Shown here: piece by piece, positions 9,520 to 21,360 of the stretch | Numbering within the stretch: the first letter of the stretch is position 1 | Layout: every line of letters starts with the position of its first letter | NCBI GenBank assembly: GCA_002189035.1 | Contig: NEEC01000431.1 | Coordinates: 1 to 21,487, forward strand | Length of the DNA: 21,487 nucleotides | Direction: 5' to 3' | From: Utricularia gibba | Lineage: Eukaryota > Streptophyta > Magnoliopsida > Lamiales > Lentibulariaceae | Program-made: the position numbers and the translations under genes | The notes under the pieces: generated by a model | Database searches by the model: none | What the model was told of the DNA's origin: nothing | Seen by the model: only the letters and a program-made list of their open reading frames with translations

Positions 9520-10320
9520 AAATTGCGATATCATGTGCACCCCACATGATTTTTTTCAACAACTTACTTTATACTTGAGGAGGCGGTCTTGGGGTGCAGC
9601 TGGAACGGGACAAAGGTAAGGTTTGGCTTGCGGCGAGAGTTAGTTGTAGCCCGGCAAATAAGTGATGTATTTATTATCGTTCGGTTTTCGGGGCTCCTAC
9701 ATGGTTTTTCAAGGAACCGCTTCTCGTTTTGTGGCGGCCAGTCTCGCTGGGAACTTGGTCCTTGACCCGATTCTGTATGGCTCATGAGGTCAACCGGATG
9801 CAAATCGATTAAAAAAAATGATGCATTTGTTTAAATTGCGATATCATGTGCACCCCACATGATTTTTTCAACAACTTACTTTATACTTGAGGAGGCGGTC
9901 TTGGGGTGCAGCTGGAACGGGACAAAGGTAAGGTTTGGCTTGCGCCGAGAGTTAGTTGTAGCCCGGCAAATAAAGTGATGTATTTATTATCGTTCGGTTT
10001 TCGGGGGCTGCCTACATGGTTTTTCAAGGAACCGCTTCTCGTTTTGTGGCGGCCAGTCTCGCTGGGAACTTGGTCCTTGACCCCGATTCTGTATGGCTCA
10101 TGAGGTCAACCGGATGCAAATCGATTAAAAAAAATGATGCATTTGTTTAAATTGCGATATCGTGCACCCCACATGATTTTTTTCAACAACTTACTTTATA
10201 CTTGAGGAGGCGGTCTTGGGGTGCAGCTGGAACGGGACAAAGGTAAGGTTTGGCTTGCGCCGAGAGTTAGTTGTAGCCCCAAATAAAGTGATATTTTTAT
10301 CGTTCGGTTTTCGGGGGCTG

Positions 10321-10613
10321 CCTACATGGTTTTTCAAGGAACCGCTTCTCGTTTTGTGGCGGCCAGTCTCGCTGGGAACTTGGTCCTTGACCCCGATTCT
10401 GTATGGCTCATGAGGTCAACCGGATGCAAATCGATTAAAAAAAATGATGCATTTGTTTAAATTGCGATATCACGTGCACCCCACATGATTTTTTTCAACA
10501 ACTTACTTTATACTTGAGGAGCGGGACAAAGGTAAGGTTTGGCTTGCGCCGAGAGTTAGTTGTAGCCCGACAAATAAAGTGATGTATTTATTATCGTTCG
10601 GTTTTCGGGGCTG
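10321..10613 (+). repeat. Shortest unit (293 bp) at the domain boundary
   Basis: CTTGAGGAG runs straight into CGGGACAAAGG at about 10521. The 23 bases that normally separate them, including the GTGCA(G/C)... segment that distinguishes the two domains, are missing. All units with GTGCAGCTGG lie to the left and none to the right. There is no obvious microhomology at the join. Confidence 0.85.
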
Positions 10614-13087
10614 CCTACATGGTTTTTCAAGGAACCGCTTCTCGTTTTGTGGCGGCCAGTCTCGCTGGGAACTTGGTCCTTGACCCCGATTCTGTATGGC
10701 TCATGAGGTCAACCGGATGCAAATCGATTAAAAAAATGATGCATTTGTTTAAATTGCGATATCACGTGCACCCCACATGATTTTTCAACAACTTACTTTA
10801 TACTTGAGGAGGCGGTCTTGGGTGCAAACGGGACAAAGGTAAGGTTTGGCTTGCGCCGAGAGTTAGTTGTAGCCGGCAAATAAAGTGATGTATTTATTAT
10901 CGTTCGGTTTTCGGGGGCTGCCTACATGGTTTTTCAAGGAACCGCTTCTCGTTTTGTGGCCCAGTCTCGCTGGGAACTTGGTCCTTGACCCCGATTCTGT
11001 ATGGCTCATGAGGTCAACCGGATGCAAATCGATTAAAAAAAATGATGCATTTGTTTAAATTGCGATATCACGTGCACCCCATGATTTTTTCAACAACTTA
11101 CTTTATACTTGAGGAGGCGGTCTTGGGGTGCACCTGGAACGGGACAAAGGTAAGGTTTGGCTTGCGCCGAGAGTTAGTTGTAGCCCGACAAATAAAGTGA
11201 TGTATTTATTATCGTTCGGTTTTCGGGGCTGCCTACATGGTTTTTCAAGGAACCGCTTCTCGTTTTGTGGCGGCCAGTCTCGCTGGGAACTTGGTCCTTG
11301 ACCCCGATTCTGTATGGCTCATGAGGTCAACCGGATGCAAATCGATTAAAAAAATGATGCATTTGTTTAAATTGCGATATCACGTGCACCCCACATGATT
11401 TTTTCAACAACTTACTTTATACTTGAGGAGGCGGTCTTGGGTGCACCTGAACGGACAAAGGTAAGGTTTGGCTTGCGCCGAGAGTTAGTTGTAGCCCGAC
11501 AAATAAAGTGATGTATTTATTATCGTTCGGTTTTCGGGGCTGCCTACATGGTTTTTCAAGGAACCGCTTCTCGTTTTGTGGCGCCAGTCTCGCTGGGAAC
11601 TTGGTCCTTGACCCCGATTCTGTATGGCTCATGAGGTCAACCGGATGCAAATCGATTAAAAAAAATGATGCATTTGTTTAAATTGCGATATCGTGCACCC
11701 CACATGATTTTTTTCAACAACTTACTTTATACTTGAGGAGGCGGTCTTGGGTGCACTGGAACGGGACAAAGGTAAGGTTTGGCTTGCCCGAGAGTTAGTT
11801 GTAGCCCGACAAATAAAGTGATGTATTTATTATCGTTCGGTTTTCGGGGCTGCCTACATGGTTTTTCAAGGAACCGCTTCTCGTTTTGTGGCGGCCAGTC
11901 TCGCTGGGAACTTGGTCCTTGACCCCGATTCTGTATGGCTCATGAGGTCAACCGGATGCAAATCGATTAAAAAAAATGATGCATTTGTTTAAATTGCGAT
12001 ATCACGTGCACCCCACATGATTTTTTCAACAACTTACTTTATACTTGAGGAGGCGGTCTTGGGTGCACTGAACGGGACAAAGGTAAGGTTTGGCTTGCGC
12101 CGAGAGTTAGTTGTAGCCCGACAAATAAAGTGATGTATTTATTATCGTTCGGTTTTCGGGGGCTGCCTACATGGTTTTTCAAGGAACCGCTTCTCGTTTT
12201 GTGGCGGCCAGTCTCGCTGGGAACTTGGTCCTTGACCCCGATTCTGTATGGCTCATGAGGTCAACCGGATGCAAATCGATTAAAAAAAATGATGCATTGT
12301 TTAAATTGCGATATCACGTGCACCCCACATGATTTTTTCAACAACTTACTTTATACTTGAGGAGGCGGTCTTGGGGTGCACCTGAACGGGACAAAGGTAA
12401 GGTTTGGCTTGCGCCGAGAGTTAGTTGTAGCCCGACAAATAAAGTGATGTATTTATTATCGTTCGGTTTTCGGGGGCTGCCTACATGGTTTTTCAAGGAA
12501 CCGCTTCTCGTTTTGTGGCGGCCAGTCTCGCTGGGAACTTGGTCCTTGACCCCGATTCTGTATGGCTCATGAGGTCAACGGATGCAAATCGATTAAAAAA
12601 AATGATGCATTTGTTTAAATTGCGATATCACGTGCACCCCACATGATTTTTTCAACAACTTACTTTATACTTGAGGAGGCGGTCTTGGGTGCACTTGGAA
12701 CGGGACAAAGGTAAGGTTTGGCTTGCGCCGAGAGTTAGTTGTAGCCCGACAAATAAAGTGATGTATTTATTATCGTTCGGTTTTCGGGGTGCCTACATGG
12801 TTTTTCAAGGAACCGCTTCTCGTTTTGTGGCGGCCAGTCTCGCTGGGAACTTGGTCCTTGACCCCGATTCTGTATGGCTCATGAGGTCAACCGGATGCAA
12901 ATCGATTAAAAAAAATGATGCATTTGTTTAAATTGCGATATCACGTGCACCCCACATGATTTTTTCAACAACTTACTTTATACTTGAGGAGGCGGTCTTG
13001 GGGTGCACTGGAACGGGACAAAGGTAAGGTTTGGCTTGCGCCGAGAGTTAGTTGTAGCCCGACAAATAAAGTGATGTATTTATTATC

Positions 13088-13104
13088 GTTCGGTTTTCGG
13101 GGGC
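13088..13104 (+). other. CENP-B-box-like 17-mer (example of a per-unit feature, 7 of 9 core positions)
   Basis: GTTCGGTTTTCGGGGGC compared with the mammalian CENP-B box NTTCGNNNNANNCGGGN matches TTCG and the last GGG. It differs at the fixed A (T here) and at the first base of CGGG (G here). It is found only in copies with five G; four-G copies are one base shorter and fit less well. The match may be chance, and no binding is claimed. Confidence 0.25.
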
Positions 13105-13106
13105 TG

Positions 13107-13421
13107 CCTACATGGTTTTTCAAGGAACCGCTTCTCGTTTTGTGGCGGCCAGTCTCGCTGGGAACTTGGTCCTTGACCCCGATTCTGTATGGCTCATGAG
13201 GTCAACCGGATGCAAATCGATTAAAAAAAATGATGCATTTGTTTAAATTGCGATATCACGTGCACCCCACATGATTTTTTCAACAACTTACTTTATACTT
13301 GAGGAGGCGGTCTTGGGGTGCACTGGAACGGGACAAAGGTAAGGTTTGGCTTGCGCCGAGAGTTAGTTGTAGCCCGACAAATAAAGTGATGTATTTATTA
13401 TCGTTCGGTTTTCGGGGGCTG
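13107..13421 (+). repeat. Reference A-type unit (315 bp)
   Basis: A clean copy that can serve as the family standard. Landmarks in order: CCTACATGG at the start; GTGGCGGCCAGTCTCGCTGG; GACCCCGATTCTGTATGG; TCATGAGG; palindrome AATCGATT (13215-13222); A8 (13223-13230); ATGCAT; GATATCACGTG; T6 (13275-13280); CTTGAGGAGGCGG; GTGCACTGGAACGGG; CAAAGGTAAGG (13334-13344); GCCGAGAGTTAG; AATAAA (13380-13385); TTCGGTTTTCGGGGG. By hand count it has 63 C, 82 G (46% G+C) and 17 CpG. It appears identical to the preceding unit, 12792-13106. Stops in every frame and no recognisable RNA gene motifs make it non-coding. Confidence 0.9.
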
Positions 13422-13735
13422 CCTACATGGTTTTTCAAGGAACCGCTTCTCGTTTTGTGGCGGCCAGTCTCGCTGGGAACTTGGTCCTTGACCCCGATTC
13501 TGTATGGCTCATGAGGTCAACCGGATGCAAATCGATTAAAAAAAATGATGCATTTGTTTAAATTGCGATATCACGTGCACCCCACATGATTTTTTTCAAC
13601 AACTTACTTTATACTTGAGGAGGCGGTCTTGGGGTGCACTGAACGGGACAAAGGTAAGGTTTGGCTTGCGCCGAGAGTTAGTTGTAGCCCGACAAATAAA
13701 GTGATGTATTTATTATCGTTCGGTTTTCGGGGCTG

Positions 13736-14363
13736 CCTACATGGTTTTTCAAGGAACCGCTTCTCGTTTTGTGGCGGCCAGTCTCGCTGGGAACTTGGTC
13801 CTTGACCCCGATTCTGTATGGCTCATGAGGTCAACCGGATGCAAATCGATTAAAAAAAATGATGCATTTGTTTAAATTGCGATATCACGTGCACCCCACA
13901 TGATTTTTTCAACAACTTACTTTATACTTGAGGAGGCGGTCTTGGGGTGCACTGGAACGGGACAAAGGTAAGGTTTGGCTTGCGCCGAGAGTTAGTTGTA
14001 GCCCGACAAATAAAGTGATGTATTTATTATCGTTCGGTTTTCGGGGCTGCCTACATGGTTTTTCAAGGAACCGCTTCTCGTTTTGTGGCGGCCAGTCTCG
14101 CTGGGAACTTGGTCCTTGACCCCGATTCTGTATGGCTCATGAGGTCAACCGGATGCAAATCGATTAAAAAAAATGATGCATTTGTTTAAATTGCGATATC
14201 ACGTGCACCCCACATGATTTTTTCAACAACTTACTTTATACTTGAGGAGGCGGTCTTGGGGTGCACTGGAACGGGACAAAGGTAAGGTTTGGCTTGCGCC
14301 GAGAGTTAGTTGTAGCCCGACAAATAAAGTGATGTATTTATTATCGTTCGGTTTTCGGGGCTG
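13736..14363 (+). repeat. Second pair of adjacent identical units (314 bp)
   Basis: Units 13736-14049 and 14050-14363 read the same by eye, both with the four-G form CGGGGCTGCC. They differ from the pair at 12792-13421 only by that one G. Together these form the most homogeneous 1.6 kb of the window. Confidence 0.78.
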
Positions 14364-17300
14364 CCTACATGGTTTTTCAAGGAACCGCTTCTCGTTTTGT
14401 GGCGGCCAGTCTCGCTGGGAACTTGGTCCTTGACCCCGATTCTGTATGGCTCATGAGGTCAACCGGATGCAAATCGATTAAAAAAAATGATGCATTTGTT
14501 TAAATTGCGATATCACGTGCACCCCACATGATTTTTTCAACAACTTACTTTATACTTGAGGAGGCGGTCTTGGGTGCACTTGGAACGGGACAAAGGTAAG
14601 GTTTGGCTTGCGCCGAGAGTTAGTTGTAGCCCGGCAAATAAAGTGATGTATTTATTATCGTTCGGTTTTTCGGGGCTGCCTACATGGTTTTTCAAGGAAC
14701 CGCTTCTCGTTTTGTGGCGCCAGTCTCGCTGGGAACTTGGTCCTTGACCCCGATTCTGTATGGCTCATGAGGTCAACCGGATGCAAATCGATTAAAAAAA
14801 ATGATGCATTTGTTTAAATTGCGATATCACGTGCACCCCACATGATTTTTTTCAACAACTTACTTTATACTTGGGAGGCGGTCTTGGGGTGCACCTGAAC
14901 GGGACAAAGGTAAGGTTTGGCTTGCGCCGAGAGTTAGTTGTAGCCCGACAAATAAAGTGATGTATTTATTATCGTTCGGTTTTCGGGGTGCCTACATGGT
15001 TTTTCAAGGAACCGCTTTCGTTTTTGTGCGGCCAGTCTCGCTGGGAACTTGGTCCTTGACCCCGATTCTGTATGGCTCATGAGGTCAACCGGATGCAAAT
15101 CGATTAAAAAAAATGATGCATTTGTTTAAATTGCGATATCACGTGCACCCCACATGATTTTTCAACAACTTACTTTATACTTGAGGAGGCGGTCTTGGGC
15201 ACCTGAACGGACAAAGGTAAGGTTTGGCTTGCGCCGAGAGTTAGTTGTAGCCCGACAAATAAAGTGATGTATTTATTATCGTTCGGTTTTCGGGGCTGCC
15301 TACATGGTTTTTCAAGGAACCGCTTCTCGTTTTGTGGCGGCCAGTCTCGCTGGGAACTTGGTCCTTGACCCCGATTCTGTATGGCTCATGAGGTCAACCG
15401 GATGCAAATCGATTAAAAAAAATGATGCATTTGTTTAAATTGCGATATCACGTGCACCCCACATGATTTTTTCAACAACTTACTTTATACTTGAGGAGGC
15501 GGTCTTGGTGCACTGGAACGGGACAAAGGTAAGGTTTGGCTTGCGCCGAGAGTTAGTTGTAGCCCGGCAAATAAAGTGATGTATTTATTATCGTTCGGTT
15601 TTCGGGGGCTGCCTACATGGTTTTTCAAGGAACCGCTTCTCGTTTTGTGGCGGCCAGTCTCGCTGGGAACTTGGTCCTTGACCCCGATTCTGTATGGCTC
15701 ATGAGGTCAACCGGATGCAAATCGATTAAAAAAAATGATGCATTTGTTTAAATTGCGATATCGTGCACCCCACATGATTTTTTCAACAACTTACTTTATA
15801 CTTGAGGAGGCGGTCTTGGGTGCACCTGAACGGGACAAAGGTAAGGTTTGGCTTGCGCCGAGAGTTAGTTGTAGCCCGACAAATAAAGTGATGTATTTAT
15901 TATCGTTCGGTTTTCGGGGGCTGCCTACATGGTTTTTCAAGGAACCGCTTCTCGTTTTGTGGCGGCCAGTCTCGCTGGGAACTTGGTCCTTGACCCCGAT
16001 TCTGTATGGCTCATGAGGTCAACCGGATGCAAATCGATTAAAAAAAATGATGCATTTGTTTAAATTGCGATATCACGTGCACCCCACATGATTTTTTCAA
16101 CAACTTACTTTATACTTGAGGAGGCGGTCTTGGGTGCACCTGAAGGACAAAGGTAAGGTTTGGCTTGCGCCGAGAGTTAGTTGTAGCCCGGCAAATAAAG
16201 TGATGTATTTATTATCGTTCGGTTTTCGGGGGCTGCCTACATGGTTTTTCAAGGAACCGCTTCTCGTTTTGTGGCGGCCAGTCTCGCTGGGAACTTGGTC
16301 CTTGACCCCGATTCTGTATGGCTCATGAGGTCAACCGGATGCAAATCGATTAAAAAAAATGATGCATTTGTTTAAATTGCGATATCACGTGCACCCCACA
16401 TGATTTTTTCAACAACTTACTTTATACTTGAGGAGGCGGTCTTGGGTGCACTGAACGGGACAAAGGTAAGGTTTGGCTTGCCGAGAGTTAGTTGTAGCCC
16501 GACAAATAAAGTGATGTATTTATTATCGTTCGGTTTTCGGGGGCTGCCTACATGGTTTTTCAAGGAACCGCTTCTCGTTTTGTGGCGGCCAGTCTCGCTG
16601 GGAACTTGGTCCTTGACCCCGATTCTGTATGGCTCATGGTCAACCGGATGCAAATCGATTAAAAAAAATGATGCATTTGTTTAAATTGCGATATCACGTG
16701 CACCCACATGATTTTTTCAACAACTTACTTTATACTTGAGGAGGCGGTCTTGGGGTGCACTGGAACGGGACAAAGGTAAGGTTTGGCTTGCGCCGAGAGT
16801 TAGTTGTAGCCCGACAAATAAAGTGATGTATTTATTATCGTTCGGTTTTCGGGGGCTGCCTACATGGTTTTTCAAGGAACCGCTTCTCGTTTTGTGGCGG
16901 CCAGTCTCGCTGGGAACTTGGTCCTTGACCCCGATTCTGTATGGCTCATGAGGTCAACCGGATGCAAATCGATTAAAAAAAATGATGCATTTGTTTAAAT
17001 TGCGATATCACGTGCACCCCACATGATTTTTTCAACAACTTACTTTATACTTGAGGAGGCGGTCTTGGGTGCACCTGGAACGGGACAAAGGTAAGGTTTG
17101 GCTTGCGCGAGAGTTAGTTGTAGCCCCACAAATAAAGTGATGTATTTATTATCGTTCGGTTTTTCGGGGCTGCCTACATGGTTTTTCAAGGAACCGCTTC
17201 TCGTTTTGTGGCGGCAGTCTCGCTGGGAACTTGGTCCTTGACCCCGATTCTGTATGGCTCATGAGGTCAACCGGATGCAAATCGATTAAAAAAATGATGC

Positions 17301-20300
17301 ATTTGTTTAAATTGCGATATCACGTGCACCCCACATGATTTTTTCAACAACTTACTTTATACTTGAGGAGGCGGTCTTGGGGTGCACTGGAACGGGACAA
17401 AGGTAAGGTTTGGCTTGCGCCGAGAGTTAGTTGTAGCCCGACAAATAAAGTGATGTATTTATTATCGTTCGTTTTTCGGGGCTGCCTACATGGTTTTTCA
17501 AGGAACCGCTTCTCGTTTTGTGGCGGCCAGTCTCGCTGGGAACTTGGTCCTTGACCCCGATTCTGTATGGCTCATGAGGTCAACCGGATGCAAATCGATT
17601 AAAAAAAATGATGCATTTGTTTAAATTGCGATATCACGTGCACCCCACATGATTTTTCAACAACTTACTTTATACTTGAGGAGGCGGTCTTGGGGTGCAC
17701 TGGAACGGGACAAAGGTAAGGTTTGGCTTGCGCCGAGAGTTAGTTGTAGCCCGGCAAATAAAGTGATGTATTTATTATCGTTCGGTTTTCGGGGGCTGCC
17801 TACATGGTTTTTCAAGGAACCGCTTCTCGTTTTGTGGCCCAGTCTCGCTGGGAACTTGGTCCTTGACCCCGATTCTGTATGGCTCATGAGGTCAACCGGA
17901 TGCAAATCGATTAAAAAAATGATGCATTTGTTTAAATTGCGATATCACGTGCACCCCACATGATTTTTTCAACAACTTACTTTATACTTGAGGAGGCGGT
18001 CTTGGGGTGCACCTGAACGGGACAAAGGTAAGGTTTGGCTTGCGCCGAGAGTTAGTTGTAGCCCGACAATAAAGTGATGTATTTATATCGTTCGGTTTTC
18101 GGGGGCTGCCTACATGGTTTTTCAAGGAACCGCTTCTCGTTTTGTGGCGGCCAGTCTCGCTGGGAACTTGGTCCTTGACCCCGATTCTGTATGGCTCATG
18201 AGGTCAACCGGATGCAAATCGATTAAAAAAAATGATGCATTTGTTTAAATTGCGATATCACGTGCACCCCACATGATTTTTTCAACAACTTACTTTATAC
18301 TTGAGGAGGCGGTCTTGGGGTGCACTGGAACGGGACAAAGGTAAGGTTTGGCTTGCGCCGAGAGTTAGTTGTAGCCCGGCAAATAAAGTGATGTATTTAT
18401 TATCGTTCGGTTTTCGGGCTGCCTACATGGTTTTTCAAGGAACCGCTTCTCGTTTTGTGGCGGCCAGTCTCGCTGGGAACTTGGTCCTTGACCCCGATTC
18501 TGTATGGCTCATGAGGTCAACCGGATGCAAATCGATTAAAAAAAATGATGCATTTGTTTAAATTGCGATATCACGTGCACCCCACATGATTTTTTCAACA
18601 ACTTACTTTATACTTGAGGAGGCGGTCTTGGGGTGCACTTGGAACGGGACAAAGGTAAGGTTTGGCTTGCTTAGTTGTAGCCCGACAAATAAAGTGATGT
18701 ATTTATTATCGTTCGGTTTTCGGGGCTGCCTACATGGTTTTTCAAGGAACCGCTTCTCGTTTTGTGGCGGCCAGTCTCGCTGGGAACTTGGTCCTTGACC
18801 CCGATTCTGTATGGCTCATGAGGTCAACCGGATGCAAATCGATTAAAAAAATGATGCATTTGTTTAAATTGCGATATCACGTGCACCCCACATGATTTTT
18901 TCAACAACTTACTTTATACTTGAGGAGGCGGTCTTGGGGTGCACTGGAACGGGACAAAGGTAAGGTTTGGCTTGCGCCGAGAGTTAGTTGTAGCCCGGCA
19001 AATAAAGTGATGTATTTATTATCGTTCGGTTTTCGGGGGCTGCCTACATGGTTTTTCAAGGAACCGCTTCTCGTTTTGTGGCGCCAGTCTCGCTGGGAAC
19101 TTGGTCCTTGACCCCGATTCTGTATGGCTCATGAGGTCAACCGGATGCAAATCGATTAAAAAAAATGATGCATTTGTTTAAATTGCGATATCACGTGCAC
19201 CCCACATGATTTTTTCAACAACTTACTTTATACTTGAGGAGGCGGTCTTGGGTGCACTTGAACGGGACAAAGGTAAGGTTTGGCTTGCGCCGAGAGTTAG
19301 TTGTAGCCCCACAAATAAAGTGATGTATTTATTATCGTTCGGTTTTCGGGGCTGCCTACATGGTTTTTCAAGGAACCGCTTCTCGTTTTGTGGCGGCCAG
19401 TCTCGCTGGGAACTTGGTCCTTACCCCGATTCTGTATGGCTCATGAGGTCAACCGGATGCAAATCGATTAAAAAAATGATGCATTTGTTTAAATTGCGAT
19501 ATCACGTGCACCCCACATGATTTTTTCAACAACTTACTTTATACTTGAGAGGCGGTCTTGGGTGCACTGGAACGGGACAAAGGTAAGGTTTGGCTTGCGC
19601 CGAGAGTTAGTTGTAGCCGGCAAATAAAGTGATGTATTTATTATCGTTCGGTTTTCGGGGCTGCCTACATGGTTTTTCAAGGAACCGCTTCTCGTTTTGG
19701 CGGCCAGTCTCGCTGGGAACTTGGTCCTTGACCCCGATTCTGTATGGCTCATGAGGTCAACCGGATGCAAATCGATTAAAAAAAATGATGCATTTGTTTA
19801 AATTGCGATATCACGTGCACCCCACATGATTTTTTCAACAACTTACTTTATACTTGAGGAGGCGGTCTTGGGGTGCACTGGAACGGACAAAGGTAAGGTT
19901 TGGCTTGCCCGAGAGTTAGTTGTAGCCCGGCAAATAAAGTGATGTATTTATTATCGTTCGGTTTTCGGGGCTGCCTACATGGTTTTTCAAGGAACCGCTT
20001 CTCGTTTTGTGGCGGCCAGTCTCGCTGGAACTTGGTCCTTGACCCCGATTCTGTATGGCTCATGAGGTCAACCGGATGCAAATCGATTAAAAAAAATGAT
20101 GCATTTGTTTAAATTGCGATATCACGTGCACCCCACATGATTTTTTCAACAACTTACTTTATACTTTGAGGAGGCGGTCTTGGGTGCACTGGAACGGGAC
20201 AAAGGTAAGGTTTGGCTTGCGCCGAGAGTTAGTTGTAGCCCGGCAAATAAAGTGATGTATTTATTATCGTTCGGTTTTCGGGGCTGCCTACATGGTTTTT

Positions 20301-21360
20301 CAAGGAACCGCTTCTCGTTTTGTGGCGCCAGTCTCGCTGGGAACTTGGTCCTTGACCCCGATTCTGTATGGCTCATGAGGTCAACCGGATGCAAATCGAT
20401 TAAAAAAAAATGATGCATTTGTTTAAATTGCGATATCACGTGCACCCCACATGATTTTTTCAACAACTTACTTTATACTTGAGGAGGCGTCTTGGGGTGC
20501 ACCTGAACGGGACAAAGGTAAGGTTTGGCTTGCGCGAGAGTTAGTTGTAGCCCGCAAATAAAGTGATGTATTTATTATCGTTCGGTTTTCGGGGCTGCCT
20601 ACATGGTTTTTCAAGGAACCGCTTCTCGTTTTGTGGCGCCAGTCTCGCTGGAACTTGGTCCTTGACCCCGATTCTGTATGGCTCATGAGGTCAACCGGAT
20701 GCAAATCGATTAAAAAAAATGATGCATTTGTTTAAATTGCGATATCACGTGCACCCCACATGATTTTTTCAACAACTTACTTTATACTTGAGGAGGCGGT
20801 CTTGGGGTGCACTTGAACGGGACAAAGGTAAGGTTTGGCTTGCGCCGAGAGTTAGTTGTAGCCCGACAAATAAAGTGATGTATTTATTATCGTTCGGTTT
20901 TCGGGGGCTGCCTACATGGTTTTTCAAGGAACCGCTTCTCGTTTTGGGCGGCCAGTCTCGCTGGGAACTTGGTCCTTGACCCGATTCTGTATGGCTCATG
21001 AGGTCAACCGGATGCAAATCGATTAAAAAAAATGATGCATTTGTTTAAATTGCGATATCATGTGCACCCCACATGATTTTTTCAACAACTTACTTTATAC
21101 TTGAGGAGGCGTCTTGGGGTGCACTGGAACGGGACAAAGGTAAGGTTTGGCTTGCGCCGAGAGTTAGTTGTAGCCCGACAAATAAAGTGATGTATTTATT
21201 ATCGTTCGGTTTTCGGGGGCTGCCTACATGGTTTTTCAAGGAACCGCTTCTCGTTTTGTGGCGGCCAGTCTCGCTGGGAACTTGGTCCTTGACCCCGATT
21301 CTGTATGGCTCATGAGGTCAACCGGATGCAAATCGATTAAAAAAAAATGATGCATTTGTT

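Larger units (their letters stand above)
1..10520 (+). repeat. Left domain: higher-order repeat of A, A' and B units
   Basis: Most A units here carry GTGCAGCTGGAAC (a PvuII site, CAGCTG) and a mix of CATGTG and CACGTG. B units fall at unit numbers 1, 4, 8, 15, 18, 21, 28 and 31, with a weak B/A hybrid at 24 and a very weak one at 11. The gaps are therefore 3, 4, 3, 4, 3, 3, 3, 4, 3 when the hybrids are counted. Distances between equivalent points are 935-947 bp for three units, 1245-1249 bp for four and 2180-2190 bp for seven. The periodicity is seen directly; reading it as a decaying B-A-A'/B-A-A-A' higher-order repeat is inference. Confidence 0.8.
12792..13421 (+). repeat. Two adjacent identical 315-bp units
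   Basis: Units 12792-13106 and 13107-13421 read the same base for base, including A8, T6, GCACTGG, GCCCGAC and the five-G run. The next copy (13422-13735) differs only by T7, one lost G in CACTGGAAC and a four-G run. This points to very recent duplication or homogenisation. Confidence 0.8.

Noticed and set aside
12357-12372. GAGGAGG resembling a bacterial ribosome binding site upstream of repeated short frames
   Set aside because: It is part of the repeat in every A unit and no conserved coding frame follows. Nothing else suggests a bacterial sequence.
13191-13202. RNA polymerase III A-box-like TGGCTCATGAGG, hinting at a tRNA-derived (SINE) origin
   Set aside because: Two fixed positions mismatch and there is no B box (GGTTCGANNCC) at a suitable distance on either strand.
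13223-13230. A8 run as a retroposon poly(A) tail
   Set aside because: It lies within the repeat at a constant place in every copy, with no target-site duplication or insertion boundary.
13211-13242. Larger hairpin formed by GCAAATCGATT and AATGATGCATTTG around the A-run
   Set aside because: Arms pair at only about 7 of 9 positions at best. Only the small palindromes AATCGATT and ATGCAT are exact.
12792-14363. Possible CRISPR array (regular repeats)
   Set aside because: Repeats are over 300 bp with no unique spacers; repeat follows repeat directly.
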